The position numbers and the translations under genes are program-made. 64,000 bases of DNA. Origin: Echinostoma caproni. Lineage: Eukaryota; Platyhelminthes; Trematoda; Plagiorchiida; Echinostomatidae. Each line of letters begins with the position of its first letter. Within the stretch, counting starts at the first letter, position 1. The stretch covers positions 15,176 through 79,175 of the forward strand of contig UZAN01040169.1 in NCBI GenBank assembly GCA_900618425.1. The letters run 5' to 3'. The notes beneath the pieces were generated by a model that was not told where the DNA came from, searched no databases, and saw nothing but the letters and a program-made list of their open reading frames with translations. Below are positions 22,665 through 34,208 of the stretch, one piece after another.

Positions 22665-22800
22665 GTTCTGTCAAGCGGCTCAAGTTTTGAGGTCAGAGGT
22701 TCAAATTCCAACCCCACTACCCAAATTTCCTGGTGGGAAGTTTTGTTGTTGTCGTCCACCTGGGTACCACCCTATCTATCTTATGGGGGCCTAGTTAAGT
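22665..22800 (+). mobile_element. tRNA-derived SINE-like repeat
   Basis: It has a B-box-like CAGAGGTTCAAATTCC preceded by GCGGCTCAAG, then a tail with CCTGGTGGGAAG and GTTGTTGTCG. I found no second clear copy in the window, so the family is unassigned. Confidence 0.45.
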
Positions 22801-23534
22801 TTGATAGCCCTAGTTCCTAGTTTGTCCCCTCTTAGGACTGAACAGCGGATACTTTTGACCATCGGGTTCACACGCTCTATTGCGTTCAGCACAGAGACAG
22901 TCAGCAATGCTTTGAGCAAGGTCATGCACGGCATACGACTGTGTTGCATGTGTGTGTGTTTGCATCTTACCGTTCGCGTGTTGTAACCAAAAAAGCTGAT
23001 GCAAAAAATTGGCATATGCATCGATCATGTGTGCCGAAAGAACGGTTTCCATTTGACCGGCTCACATCTCAATCTCGTATGTCCAAAATGCCTTTTCATT
23101 GTCAAGACCCTGGATTCCGGTGTTTATTGACCGGTTCATACGCAGTGTGGCGCATCTAAATTAAAAGGTAGCTGACAATAATAACTTCTGTTCCATCGTC
23201 CTATCTAGCCTCATAATGTTCCAGATTAGATGAGAATTTGAACACAGAATATATGCACTCAGAAACTGTTGTTAGACGACAGCGCAGCATGTATAGCGGT
23301 CATGCCGGGTTAGACTTATTGATCAGTTGAGGATGAATTCATTTGCGGCAACAGCTAGCTTCGGATCTCGATAGTTCGATTGAGGTTCGAATTAAAAGAC
23401 GGAACGTGTGATTCAGTGTGTTTTCCGTTTATCTTTTGTGAGTGCTGTGATGATAGAGTGATGAGGTTTACAACGAGCTTGCAGATCCGGGTTGTTCCAG
23501 TTCGTGCAAAGACAACATTAAAAAAAAACGTTTG

Positions 23535-23670
23535 ATGAGCTACCCCGTGGTTAAACGGGGTAGAACTCTTGCGTAAGTTCTCGAATTGAGGGATTAGCAC
23601 TGCTGATGAGACACAGTTAGGTCAAAACATTTGCACAGTGCCTCCCAGCCCTTCAGTTCACGTCTCGTTT
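23535..23670 (+). mobile_element. tRNA-derived SINE, type 2 unit, carrying a hammerhead motif
   Basis: It is homologous to 1441-1577 along its length: the diverged tRNA-like head, GGATT(A/C)GCACTGCTGATGAG, and the tail TTCAGTTCACG. The head contains a perfect 9-bp hairpin, CTACCCCGT with ACGGGGTAG (23540-23563). An A run precedes the unit at about 23520-23528. Confidence 0.7.
23597..23641 (+). ncRNA. Hammerhead ribozyme motif, perfect stem I but damaged core
   Basis: Stem I GCACTG pairs perfectly with CAGTGC, and CTGATGAG is intact. Stem II (ACAC / AGGT) no longer pairs well. The second core reads CAAAAC instead of CGAAAC, and the triplet before stem I is GCA. It is probably inactive, but the 45-nt layout is unmistakable. 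Confidence 0.68.
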
Positions 23671-23813
23671 GCTTTGTACGCCACGAAAATTAAGGCCAGT
23701 CGGTGGATGTGCTATTACGTGTCCACGTAACACAAAAAGCAAGCCTTTTCCGTTATACATTATATTCTGGAATTCAGTGATAATAGTAGCCGTCACCAAC
23801 CGAAGACCGGTCC

Positions 23814-24470
23814 NNNNNNNNNNNNNNNNNNNNNNNNNNNNNNNNNNNNNNNNNNNNNNNNNNNNNNNNNNNNNNNNNNNNNNNNNNNNNNNNNNNNNNN
23901 NNNNNNNNNNNNNNNNNNNNNNNNNNNNNNNNNNNNNNNNNNNNNNNNNNNNNNNNNNNNNNNNNNNNNNNNNNNNNNNNNNNNNNNNNNNNNNNNNNNN
24001 NNNNNNNNNNNNNNNNNNNNNNNNNNNNNNNNNNNNNNNNNNNNNNNNNNNNNNNNNNNNNNNNNNNNNNNNNNNNNNNNNNNNNNNNNNNNNNNNNNNN
24101 NNNNNNNNNNNNNNNNNNNNNNNNNNNNNNNNNNNNNNNNNNNNNNNNNNNNNNNNNNNNNNNNNNNNNNNNNNNNNNNNNNNNNNNNNNNNNNNNNNNN
24201 NNNNNNNNNNNNNNNNNNNNNNNNNNNNNNNNNNNNNNNNNNNNNNNNNNNNNNNNNNNNNNNNNNNNNNNNNNNNNNNNNNNNNNNNNNNNNNNNNNNN
24301 NNNNNNNNNNNNNNNNNNNNNNNNNNNNNNNNNNNNNNNNNNNNNNNNNNNNNNNNNNNNNNNNNNNNNNNNNNNNNNNNNNNNNNNNNNNNNNNNNNNN
24401 NNNNNNNNNNNNNNNNNNNNNNNNNNNNNNNNNNNNNNNNNNNNNNNNNNNNNNNNNNNNNNNNNNNNNN
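23814..24470. other. Assembly gap (657 N)
   Basis: It is a run of Ns. The 16 bases ending at 23813 are repeated as the first 16 bases after the gap (24471-24486). This suggests the contig ends overlap or a short local duplication. Confidence 0.99.
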
Positions 24471-24486
24471 AACCGAAGACCGGTCC

Positions 24487-25933
24487 CAGTTATTATGTTT
24501 ACAAAAGCCTGGTGTCTAAGATTCTCAGCCTAGTGTGAATGGACCGAATGGTCCGATGCATACTAATGACATCACAACGACGAATCGGGCATTTGATGCC
24601 ATCGGACCTCCTTCTTTTGAACGCTACTCTAACACCATATAGTCAGGTTCTCATACAGAAATAATACTCATTTCGTTGGATAAAGGACTTTCTAAATGGC
24701 CAACGACTCGAGCATGTATATTGTCTTCTCATATTAGTGGCTTGCAACGGTATACATGTGCATCGCTGAAAATAATTATTTACCCCATTTTATTTGTCAT
24801 GTATCATAGTGTGTATGATAAAACCAGTTCTGGTGTGAATGATAATACTCTTTCACTTCTATACCATCAGTAGTACAGGGGAGACGGGAAGAAAAATTGT
24901 TATTAACGGCTTTAGGAAAAAGTGAAAGAGTCAGTGAACTGAGTGGTAGTGATGGGGTTCAGCCAAACAATCTTCTGAATAATGCGCTCCATCACTGCGG
25001 ATACAGTCTACACCGGAATGGGAGATCTCATGCCTATCTTGTACGATGGTTTTAATCCACATAAGGATCCAAAGAGATTGGGGCAAGTCTATTTTGGTAG
25101 TTTGAGCTGATTGTTCGGATATTACATTCACTCAATTTCTACTCCTTTATTTTTTAATCTCTGCGTCCTTTTTCGACTAAAAGGTGAAAAATAAAACCTC
25201 TGCATAACAGTACAAGTTTTCTGACTTTTCAAATTGATCTGAAACTGAATGCTTTTTTGCTGTATATTGCAAGCGACGGTTCGATAGGTTCGCTGTCAGT
25301 GAGAACTAAATGAACCTTTCGATACACAATACCGAAATAGTCGTTTGTATGAGTCGCCTCAAACGTGCCAGTCAAGTGTGTCATCGGAACATAGAACACA
25401 AATAAGTACCAGACAACACGTGAGCTGTATTGCATCATACATTGATTGGTGGACATTTGTGTTGTTTTAACTTTTCATCTACACGGTACAAAAATAATAT
25501 TTTCCTCGACCACACGTTTTCAGTTCATTATCCTCACCTGATATTCATAGTCATTGCAATGCTCTCTGGCAATCGAATCACTTCACAAATTAGTTGAACT
25601 TTGATCGAAAGTTACGCATTAAATCAGTGAATAACCGATTCGAGGGCAGAATGTAAGTGATCACCAGCGTGGTATCCCAATAAACGTCTACCGTCGTACT
25701 GCTTGTGTTCAATGTGTAATGATAAAGAAAGCTCATTTTCGATAACTTCTTCCTTACGAATAGAGTTCAAAATTTTCAAACACCCAGATTAGAAAAGGCC
25801 ATCGCTTGTACTCTCCTTGCTGCAATGCTACGTACTCAATTCACAAATCAAAAAATGGTTTCCGTAAATTGTAATAATGCATTGCCTATTCCTTCCTCCT
25901 CTATGATCATTTACCACTTTTTTGCTTATCTTT
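24487..25933. other. Noncoding stretch
   Basis: I recognise no gene or repeat. A minus-strand open frame at 25456-25229 (reading GTFEATHTNDYFGIVY in part) lacks a convincing acceptor. It is left unassigned. Confidence 0.3.
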
Positions 25934-26335
25934 GGGAAGTTACGTCGGAAGAACACTAAGGGGATTGTCGCAAAGAATCAAGGGTCGCAAGCCGGTGGCT
26001 GAGAACTGGCAAAAGGAAAGCCATTACAAGTGCGGTGGTAGAACAACTTGCAGACACGGGGCATGAAGCGAAACAAGAAGCATTCCGAGTGATTTACAAA
26101 GTACCAGTAAACCCATCCAAAACTGTTTGTCAATGGCACCTTTCTACAGCCGAGGCGGTGGCTAATCGCCTAGTCAATCCGTCCCTTTGTTCTCAAAAAC
26201 GATTAATTCAGTCACTTCGTTTATCCTGGCCTCAAGCTTACATATACGACTGTGACCTTTGTCATAACTTATGGGTGCAGGCCAGGAATGGAACAGCTCA
26301 CTTGATCCACAGGCTGTGAACATTTCCGACCCACA
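25934..26335 (+). pseudogene. Penelope-like element, C-terminal endonuclease region, frameshifted
   Basis: GSYVGRTLRGLSQRI matches the YVGRT..L..R core of the GIY-YIG-type domain. After a frameshift near 26030 the reading continues SAVVEQLADTGHE, AFRVIYKVPVNPSKTV, HLSTAEAVANRLVNPSLC, QKRLIQSLRLSWP. This is the standard distal part of these proteins. The Arg-x-x-Glu-His segment after the core is replaced by unrelated sequence. It is a truncated copy with no reverse transcriptase and differs from the copy at 5229-5720. Confidence 0.75.
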
Positions 26336-26656
26336 CAACAACAATGAAAAAAATTATGCCCTTTCATTTGCAAACCACATATCACACGATCACAATCAAC
26401 CAGTCATATGCATCACATAAGACCAAAACATCAGTTTGACTATTTTGAACCCTACATATAACTGTTTGAGCTCGAGGAGTAGGTTATCGAAGTCCTTTCT
26501 CATGGCAGTTACCCGACTTCTAATCAGTTATTCCATAAAGCTGAAGTTAAGCATTTGACTTCACGCCACGGTGGTCTGTACATTGAAGAGCTTAGCTGAA
26601 CAGTTGCTGAGCTGACCGGAATAACCATATCACCGTTTTTAACGAACCATTTTCAG

Positions 26657-26725
26657 TTTTCTATGGCATGATAACCAAACTGTACCTTGCTACGCCTTGA
26701 AAGTATCAGATGATTTATTGGAAAA
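26657..26725 (+). CDS. Candidate internal exon of an unidentified gene
   Basis: It is a 69-bp segment between ACCATTTTCAG and GAAAA then GTGAGT. It is open in one phase and reads FLWHDNQTVPCYALKVSDD. It ends with two bases that join the C opening the next candidate exon (26789) to give Asn. The sequence looks protein-like but I do not recognise the family. Confidence 0.35.
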
Positions 26726-26788
26726 GTGAGTAGAATAAATGATCCTGATTGCGGAATATTATTGGTCCGGATCACATAATCCGATCAG

Positions 26789-26993
26789 CACTGAGATTGG
26801 TACTGGTATCCTCTTTCCAACTATACCTTCATCGACCGACCTCTTGGGACCTGATAGCACATTTCTTATTTGTGGTCAGGATACGGTTTCGTCCGTCTTT
26901 CTGAATGGAGCAATGTCGGAACGCATCACTAGAGAAGCAAAATCTAAACTGCTCAGACAGTCCACCAAACTTCTGCATTTTGGTTCATTGTGA
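26789..26993 (+). CDS. Candidate terminal exon of the same unidentified gene
   Basis: It follows a putative 63-bp intron ending ATCCGATCAG, although the pyrimidine tract is poor. It encodes 67 residues and a stop. Segments include TEIGTGILFPTIPSST, FLICGQDTVSSVFLNG and REAKSKLLRQSTKLL. An AATAAA lies 137 bp after the stop (27130-27135), as expected for a 3' UTR. Alternatively the open frame from 26739 is used with an upstream acceptor. Function unknown. Confidence 0.38.
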
Positions 26994-27129
26994 GCAGCTG
27001 AGATTAACCGGATTCTATAGTTTGTATTCATTGTTGACATCTGCTGCTTATGGATGCTAAATTTTTAATGTGAATGTAAGTGAAAAGCTAATCTGTATGT
27101 GGTTTTGTTTTACCTTGTGGATTGTGTAT

Positions 27130-27135
27130 AATAAA
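27130..27135 (+). promoter_or_regulatory. Possible polyadenylation signal AATAAA
   Basis: It is a canonical hexamer placed 137 bp after the stop codon of the candidate exon at 26789-26993. AATAAA is common in AT-rich DNA, so it is only supportive. Confidence 0.35.
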
Positions 27136-28642
27136 GAATACAAAAATACCTCCACCATCAGGGCATTTCAAGGGATAGTAGAAAGAATTTAAACAGGTAA
27201 TAAACATGAGAACAATAAAAAAATAATCCATGCGTTTGGAAAACTTTGTGCTTCACCTGTTATTTAGTGTTATACTTGATAAGAATCCATATTAAGTTAA
27301 ACTAAGACATTTAAAATTAACAAAGCAAGACCAAAACCTTCATTTGAAACACCCACCTTGGCACGTAAGCCTTTTGATTTAGTCCCTCCATGACCAAAAT
27401 GCTTCATTTTTGGAAATTTGAGCGCATTAGTTTTCACTAGTTGAGATAATCTCGGTTGTTCCTGCATAGCCGATGACTGTTGACTTTTACTATCAGGAAA
27501 ACAGTATGACAATAGGTAATTCACAAAATGCAAATATTCTTTATTCCAACCTTGATAAGAGATGTTGAACTGATATGAAGTCGTCAGTTTTACCGGATTT
27601 GCGCTTGTTTTCTCATCCCAGTAATTACTTAACGGCTTAATCGCTTAAAGAGTAATTTTATTAATTTTTTTCAGTAATGCTTATAGCGTGACTGTAGATG
27701 CTGAATTTATCTACAGACAGTTCTTTTCTGTGCCAAAAGGATATACTGGTTTGTGATTAGGCCACGTCACAATCTTCACAGATGAACTAGCCCAAATTAA
27801 GAGTTTGAATTTCAAACATATTCTTTGGTTTCGATTGTCCAGCATCATATCCAGTTTGAATCTAGTTAGTTTGCTCAAATTGAAAACTGACGAATCAATC
27901 TTTCAAGTCCGGGTTCGATGCATCACAGTCCCATTGTTCATGAAGTTCTGACAAGCCTGATTAAAGAGGAAACAGGTGTACCGCATCTACTAAGCTGTTT
28001 ATTGGTGTGGAAGACAAGTTGATCCTGCACGATCAACCACTCTTCTATCTTATACTACTCAAATGTACTGGATTGCATGGAACTGTTGTTCTAACCTTCG
28101 TGGTTCATGAGGTCATGAACATACATACAAGCACAGGGGTGGAATGGATTCTTCGTCCAGAGATATGTAATTCTGGTCAGAAAAGGTCATTGATCAATTC
28201 AATGGCCGTTGATCATTGATGACCCATCCAGTTAAATCTTCCGTTTCTTTTGAATTTTTTACAGTTTACTGTGTTTCAAATCAAGACGGATAAGTTTCCA
28301 TGACCAAGCATTCAGGTCAAGCTTCGTAGCGTCAATCACAAAGAAAGTGATAGCCGTTAAAGTGTATGGTATTACAGTAACAATAGGATTCTATCAACTG
28401 AACTTGTCGCCGTATAGAAAAAAATGAAAGGGCAATTGATTCAATCAAACATTTATTGTACCCTATCGGTATGTAATATGCAACTGGCAGTTTACCTTGA
28501 CAACAGTTTCTACTTATTATTGTGACTGATCTCATGTGACCAGTTTTATGAAACGAGCAGTTTGTTGGCCAATATCAATGCTCTTTTTACATGATAATAA
28601 AAACAAATATTTTGAGTTTCATTCATCTTATGTGTAACTAAC
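27136..28642. other. Noncoding stretch
   Basis: I see nothing assignable. A plus-strand open frame at 28007-28219 has no splice support. Confidence 0.3.
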
Positions 28643-28805
28643 ATGCTATCAATATTAAGGACGTTGGTCGCTGTCATTTGAAGACTGTCAATCAATGAAC
28701 GGAATAGTAAACCAACAATAGCGGCGTTTAAGCATACACCGCGAGACAAATTTTGCCCGGCTACTATTGAAGCACAACAAAGTTTGAGTATTTTATCGAG
28801 ACTTC
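28643..28805 (-). CDS. Weak candidate exon
   Basis: It has an acceptor-like AACAATCTAG and a possible donor AT then GTTAGT. The open reading is protein-like (LDKILKLCCASIVAGQNLSR, then LLFRSLIDSLQ) and helical in character. I found no partner exon and recognise no family. Confidence 0.25.
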
Positions 28806-29149
28806 CTAGATTGTTGCAATATGAGAAATGACCTACACCTCCTCGCACAAGGAATATTGATCTTCCGGTAGCAAATCATTTTCGCTTTACCGTAAGCTTT
28901 GGATACCACATTTGATGGGACATACAAGTGCATACATGTGTATTGTCAATCTTGGGTATGCATCAAGTTTACATCACCGATAAGCTGATGCAGGGAAAGA
29001 GAGACATGGAACTTCATACTTGTGACGAGAGTATTGTTGGGAGCGAAGTTGCACGTAACCCAATGACCAAACGAGCAAAATGCGACACTGGCACGTGAAG
29101 CCGTGCGGTAAAAATAATTACTTTTAACTTTCCTGTCTTCTCCTATTCT

Positions 29150-29240
29150 TCATACAAATGGACAGCCAAAAGACAGCAACCAAAACTGGCGCACGAAAGT
29201 GCATGGTTAATGGTTGCACGAACTGAAAAATGAAACTGAG
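29150..29240 (+). mobile_element. RTE-like LINE 3' end
   Basis: It contains AAAAGACAGCAACCAAAACTGG and GTGCATGGTTAATGGTTG, matching the 3' UTR block after the LINE ORF at 12015-12105 and 50275-50350. No coding part remains. Confidence 0.75.
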
Positions 29241-29468
29241 TTTGAACTTCAAGAGGCTATTGGAGAGATAATCATGAAGAAGACGGATAGTAATCCTCGG
29301 GGGGTTTTGCTAAGCGAATTTTGCGTGCACCCCACATGTTCACGTGTGAATCACACTCACGGTTCATAAAGTCAACAAAAGTGGACCGAGGAAGGATAAT
29401 TAAATAAAGTTGACCTCGATGTCTTTCCTTTTTCTTTTCATTTTAATTGCGTTTATTGAATACATAGT

Positions 29469-29620
29469 GATGCAAGTTTCAGGAAGATGGAAGTGGATAA
29501 TAAAAAGGGCTGCTATACAACACATAATGAAGAATGTTGGGCGATGGTGTTGGGATTCGAACACACGTGACATTACCACGGGTTACTAGGATAGATTTAA
29601 GATCGGGACAAACAATTGTG
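29469..29620 (-). mobile_element. tRNA-derived SINE, family 2
   Basis: On the minus strand the B-box-like GTGTGTTCGAATCCCAACACC is followed by TTATGTGTTGTATAGCAGCCC and a CTTCC-rich end. This matches the copy at 6355-6510 in order and spacing. Confidence 0.68.
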
Positions 29621-30609
29621 TCTAAATGATCAAGCGTGATTCGATTTGACGTTCTATTCGAATGTTGGTAGTGACCCACTCAGATCCACTCATGTGGCTG
29701 TGAAGCCTCAACAAAGAGTGCGCCTGGGCAGAATATTTTGGGTATTAAATGAATTTATCGGTAAAGCTCTATAAGAAAGTGTGAATTTTTCATAAAATAA
29801 TGCATGAATTTGTTTTTGTGAATGATGAAAGCAACATATGAAAAGCATGAGCAAAACAGAACCATTACAACTCGCAAACATAGATTGATAAACCATCTAT
29901 GTTCAATTGAACACAAAGACAATTCCAGTTTTTTCAATCTTGTCTCAGGGTGTAAACTGTGAAGCTTAGGAAGATTCTATCTCTTGCAGGCCCACACAAA
30001 AATTCTTTACGAAATTGTGTGGTGGTAGATTATTGTCAGTATGCTGACTGTAGTGTGTGATCATTGGTTAAGCTCACGTTGCGTGAGGCTGAAACTGAGA
30101 AATTGATAACAATATGACTCTTACAGGCTAACAGTCGAAGGATAAAGTAATGCATATTCTGATTTCGTGTGGAATGAAGATAGTTTGTTTACAAAATTGT
30201 GTCAAATGCTTCAAACGGTGTAAATTTTGTGGTATATTCTTACCGGAGCGAAAATCACTTTTTCGGGCAGATTGTTAAGACGCTACTGAGACAACGATTG
30301 GAGCACAGGAAGTTAAAATCGTTGAATCCCTTCGATCATAGTCGATTGGATAGGAAAAGCAGGACGTTCAACCCTGATCTTATCGGATTGTAAGTTTCTG
30401 GGGATGTGCTGCAGTGAATTTCATGTAAACCTGTAGCCGTTATCGAGTGACTTCATGATCTTCAAAGTGCGTTTGTGTTTTGGTGACGTAAACTATACGC
30501 AAGCGGGAGCTCCACATTCTACTTATTTTACTTTAATCAACTTAACGACTGTGACAAGACGGGGTGAATATGAAAAATAAAGGTTGAATAGATAAAACGT
30601 CCAGTGACC

Positions 30610-30990
30610 GAAGCGCAACATTATATTGGCAATACATCAAGAGTGCCTGATTCCTCTGAACATTCTATTTGGCTAACCCAAGCTTACTTTTCTAAATTGA
30701 TTGATCCATTCGCACAATGTGATGACCGCCGACCGTGTAGCTCAGGGGTAAGGATTTGAAGTCCCAAACCGAATGGTTGCGGTTCGAGTTCCGACAGGGA
30801 CACAAAAAGTATGCACTGCTGACGGTTATCACAAACATTTCCATCGCAATTAAATGCATGCAACTAGTGGGGAATTACCGAAATCCAAAGGAGTGAAACC
30901 CACACCCGAGACGATCAAGAGTGCCCGTTGGCTCTGAAAAATCCAAGCTTGCTACTCTACAATGCCCAAACATATCAGATTTCATGTGCG
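30610..30990 (+). mobile_element. tRNA-derived SINE with a second tail copy just upstream
   Basis: The head at 30725-30802 has A-box-like GTGTAGCTCAGGGG and B-box-like GCGGTTCGAGTTCC. Its tail holds ATCAAGAGTGCC, TCTGAA and CCAAGCTT. The same order of tail motifs occurs at 30636-30690, upstream of the head. That suggests two nested or adjacent insertions of one family. Confidence 0.6.
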
Positions 30991-33268
30991 TTACTCTTAA
31001 AAATGTCTGTTCTTCGTCCTTGAAGTTTGTTGGCGGGTAAATAAAAGATAAATGGCTTTTGCCATTTCCGATAAGCTAACCTTCGTTTCGAAAATAATAC
31101 TTCTTGTTAAGTATCAGACAAAAGTATTGTTCACCTGAGGTAAGCCGACTATTTGGTCATGGAAGAATAATCCAAGAATCAAATGATAGAACAGATACTA
31201 CGTATTTCTGCAGTTATTCTACTCACACCCGACCAAGTGACCCTTGGAACAAATAATAGCGTGGACACACAAGCAAATGTTCACATTTGGCAGCTTGGCA
31301 AAATCCAAACCAAAATTTTCTCAAACAAATCAATCGAGGTTAAACGTACCTGTTGGTGGTGGTAGGACTCATGTGTGTGTGTTTGCGTGTCCATTTACTT
31401 ACTGACGTGTCTGTGTACACAGAATGAATGTGTTGCAGTGAGAATCACCGAAAATACACATGTAAATGTATTTATTTCTATTTCTCAGCGTAATCAGATT
31501 ATCACAGTCAGGTGGTTCGTCAGTTTCGGGGTTGGTCGAATAAATTGCAACAATCGTACAATGATAGACGGTTTGTTGCACGTAATGAGAGCAGGCTAAA
31601 AAGAGCTGCAATGTCACACAAGGTCCGGCGATTTCAATATCGGGTTCAGATAATTTCAGCTTGGAGGTTTGGGAAAACATTTCCAACGATGTGACATTTT
31701 TTCGGTTCGTGTTGCAGCGTCAGAAATTCGCCTTCACGCGTTGACACCCTGCTGCTGGTCTCGTCATCACTTTGTTCGCACTAGCAAAACGGGACACAGT
31801 TGGGTTCAGTCTTTTTTGATCGCTTCAACCTCAGCAATGTCTGCAGTTTCAGAAACGTTTTGTGGTTTAAAAAGAGCTTTCTTGCGTATTCTGTATTATT
31901 TGGACTGATGAAACCAAGCTGAGGAATGTTTCACTGAAACCTAAAGGGTGGATATATTTATGCGAAGAATGATTTTTCTGTTTGGTCGTTTGTTTACATG
32001 CCTCTTAAATATGGAAGTTAATTAGTCGCGCGGAAAATATGCTTCCAATTTCTCAAACGAAGTTAATTACAGTTAAGTACAGGCAAGTCGACAACTGAAT
32101 CCAAAACTCCGATGGTATCATTGAACAAGGTTGTAAATAATAGTAATCAAGAGTGATTGATTCTTATCGTGAAGCGCTTCGTGAATAAAGGTTACTCGGT
32201 AAATCCGGGACCAGCATTTCGGGTCATGCCGGAATTTTTACCGCTTTGGGTATAACGACTGACACGGATTGCATTGCACGCAGCGAATGGGGTTGCCAGC
32301 GGCATCCACCAGTTATCCCAATCCGTGCGAACAAACGCGATCTACTCAAAACCTCAACCCACTTTTGCTGTACCACGTGAAGCCATCACTAAACGGTTGA
32401 AACTGAAAAATGATGTGCACAACATTTTTCTCAACTAGATTGGTAATGTTATAAAATATTTGCCCGCTTGCTCAAACGAAATATATCTGGTGAATAAATC
32501 GGGATTGTTGTTGAATGCGTGTGCTTCTTAGTCCTTTTTAACTGAGCTCACTTCGAATTGGAGTAACCAATGTGGGGAGATCTCATATCCATTCCACCGC
32601 ATCCGTCAGTCTACGTCGTTTCTGTATGTCACACAGCCCTCGATTGATTGCAGCCCCAATTAACTGTATAATGGATTATTTAATTTTAAAAATGAAATAT
32701 AAAAGACCATTGAAAATGAAAATCCCTCTACCGGCTATTGTTTTTGAGCTGAATTGAAATTCGGCGTTAATCACTTAGTAATGGTGGAGCATTTATTTCC
32801 TTAGGTGAGGTGTTTGAGTGGTGCTCTTGTGTGCCAGAGAACTCTTGGGCATGCACTGATGATGCTTTCTAACAAGAATAAAGCATTGGGTATTCATAAT
32901 CATTAGACAAAATATATTTCAAAAAAACAATTACTGATATTATCAGACAAAAATAGTAAAAGTTTTATTTTTTTCTAATCCGTATCAATGAGAATTTTCT
33001 CTGATGAACGACGGCTATTAGTGAAACAAAGAACGTTAGTATGATGCAGAATATCAAATGAGGTAAATGCACAGCTGAACATAAATTATTATGCTATTAT
33101 TGAAGATAGCAGTGCCATAGACAAATGCAGTTGGACCGAGGTAACATTTAGCTTAAAATAAAATCAGCTTTATATAAAACAAATTGGCATTTTTGTGGTC
33201 AGTAGCCCCGACAGATAAAATACCTGAGATCTCGGTTACATAAATTGTTTATTTACTAAGTTCTACCC
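30991..33268. other. Noncoding stretch with ambiguous open frames
   Basis: At about 31600-31480 the minus strand has an acceptor-like CTCTTTTTAG and an FN3-like reading (TVYHCTIVAIYSTNPE). No matching donor or partner exon was found, so I do not call it. Nothing else is recognised. Confidence 0.3.
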
Positions 33269-33553
33269 TCACTGCCTGGTTCGTGTGTGACCTGATTTGA
33301 ATCTTCCAGCGGCAACAAATGACCGGGAAGATTTTCGTGTTTTCACGTATGGAATTTCCCCTACTCTGATTTCCGTGCATGTCTTTACTCGAGGAGTCAG
33401 TTTCCTGGGTATACTGGGGATGCTACTTTTCGATTCGCTGTAACTGGTAACAGGGATACTACTTTGGATTTTGCTCTCATGAACTTTTCGCGTCTGTCCC
33501 TCTCCCGCTTGTTCTTCCTCGTAGAACCCGCTTACAGGCGGATAGCCACTCAT
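33269..33553 (-). CDS. Weak candidate C-terminal exon, Ser/Lys-rich
   Basis: The open frame is of protein-like composition (EEEQAGEGQTRKVHESK, SYSESKSSIPSIPRKLTP). A stop is followed within about 20 bp by AATAAA on the minus strand. It resembles a disordered tail. The splice acceptor is unclear and no family is recognised. Confidence 0.25.
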   Translation of the reverse strand: MSGYPPVSGFYEEEQAGEGQTRKVHESKIQSSIPVTSYSESKSSIPSIPRKLTPRVKTCTEIRVGEIPYVKTRKSSRSFVAAGRFKSGHTRTRQ

Positions 33554-33604
33554 TTCAAGTGACTATCTCCAGGTGTCCCATTTCTAACTTTTAGTCATCT
33601 TTTT

Positions 33605-33707
33605 TTCCAAAGAACAGCACAACTGTGGAACACTCCCCCTTTCGGTCTTCCCTCTAACGTTCAAAATCCTTGTTTTTAAACGTAGAATCAACAAGCTGGT
33701 TCTAGGT
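33605..33707 (+). pseudogene. LINE ORF2 C-terminal remnant
   Basis: The reading RTAQLWNTPPFGLPSNVQ, then after an internal break FKRRINKLVLG and a stop, fits the common non-LTR retrotransposon ending (WN.LP...V.....FKRRLD). It is short and decayed. Confidence 0.45.
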
Positions 33708-34208
33708 TGAAGGTCCCCATACCTTCCCATTCACAGTATATCTCGGAATCATGGGCTTACTCCTGTATTCACTTTCGTGTAATAAAAAAGGGAGGGTGCA
33801 TATTCTGGTTTCATCCCGGTTTTGGATGTGAACTCCGAGGACAAAATGTAAGCCCAGGTTCCGGTTCACCGTTGTTGCCTGTGTTTTCAGTTATTCCCAA
33901 GCTGATAGCTCTATTCATTCTCGGTGTGCGATTATTTGGATAACCTGATAGTTTTGCGACGTATGATATGGTCTAATCACCACAGGAAATGAGGCTGAAG
34001 TTGTTTTACAACAATCTACTGTGGTCTCACTTGTATTTTAAAAGCCAGTAAAACGAAATGGATTCTTGAATTTGGTGTAGACCCTAGCGGTCGAACACCT
34101 CCAGCCGAATATACATTCAGTTATAAAAGGCGTGTGTTAGTCAACATAGTTTAGGACGAGGTCAATATCGGCACTGTCCCAGGAGAGACCCACTTTATTT
34201 TATGTCAG

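Noticed and set aside
31399..31686. FN3-like frame on the minus strand (TVYHCTIVAIYSTNPE)
   Set aside because: There is an acceptor-like site but no donor in the right place and no partner exon. The plus strand is open too.
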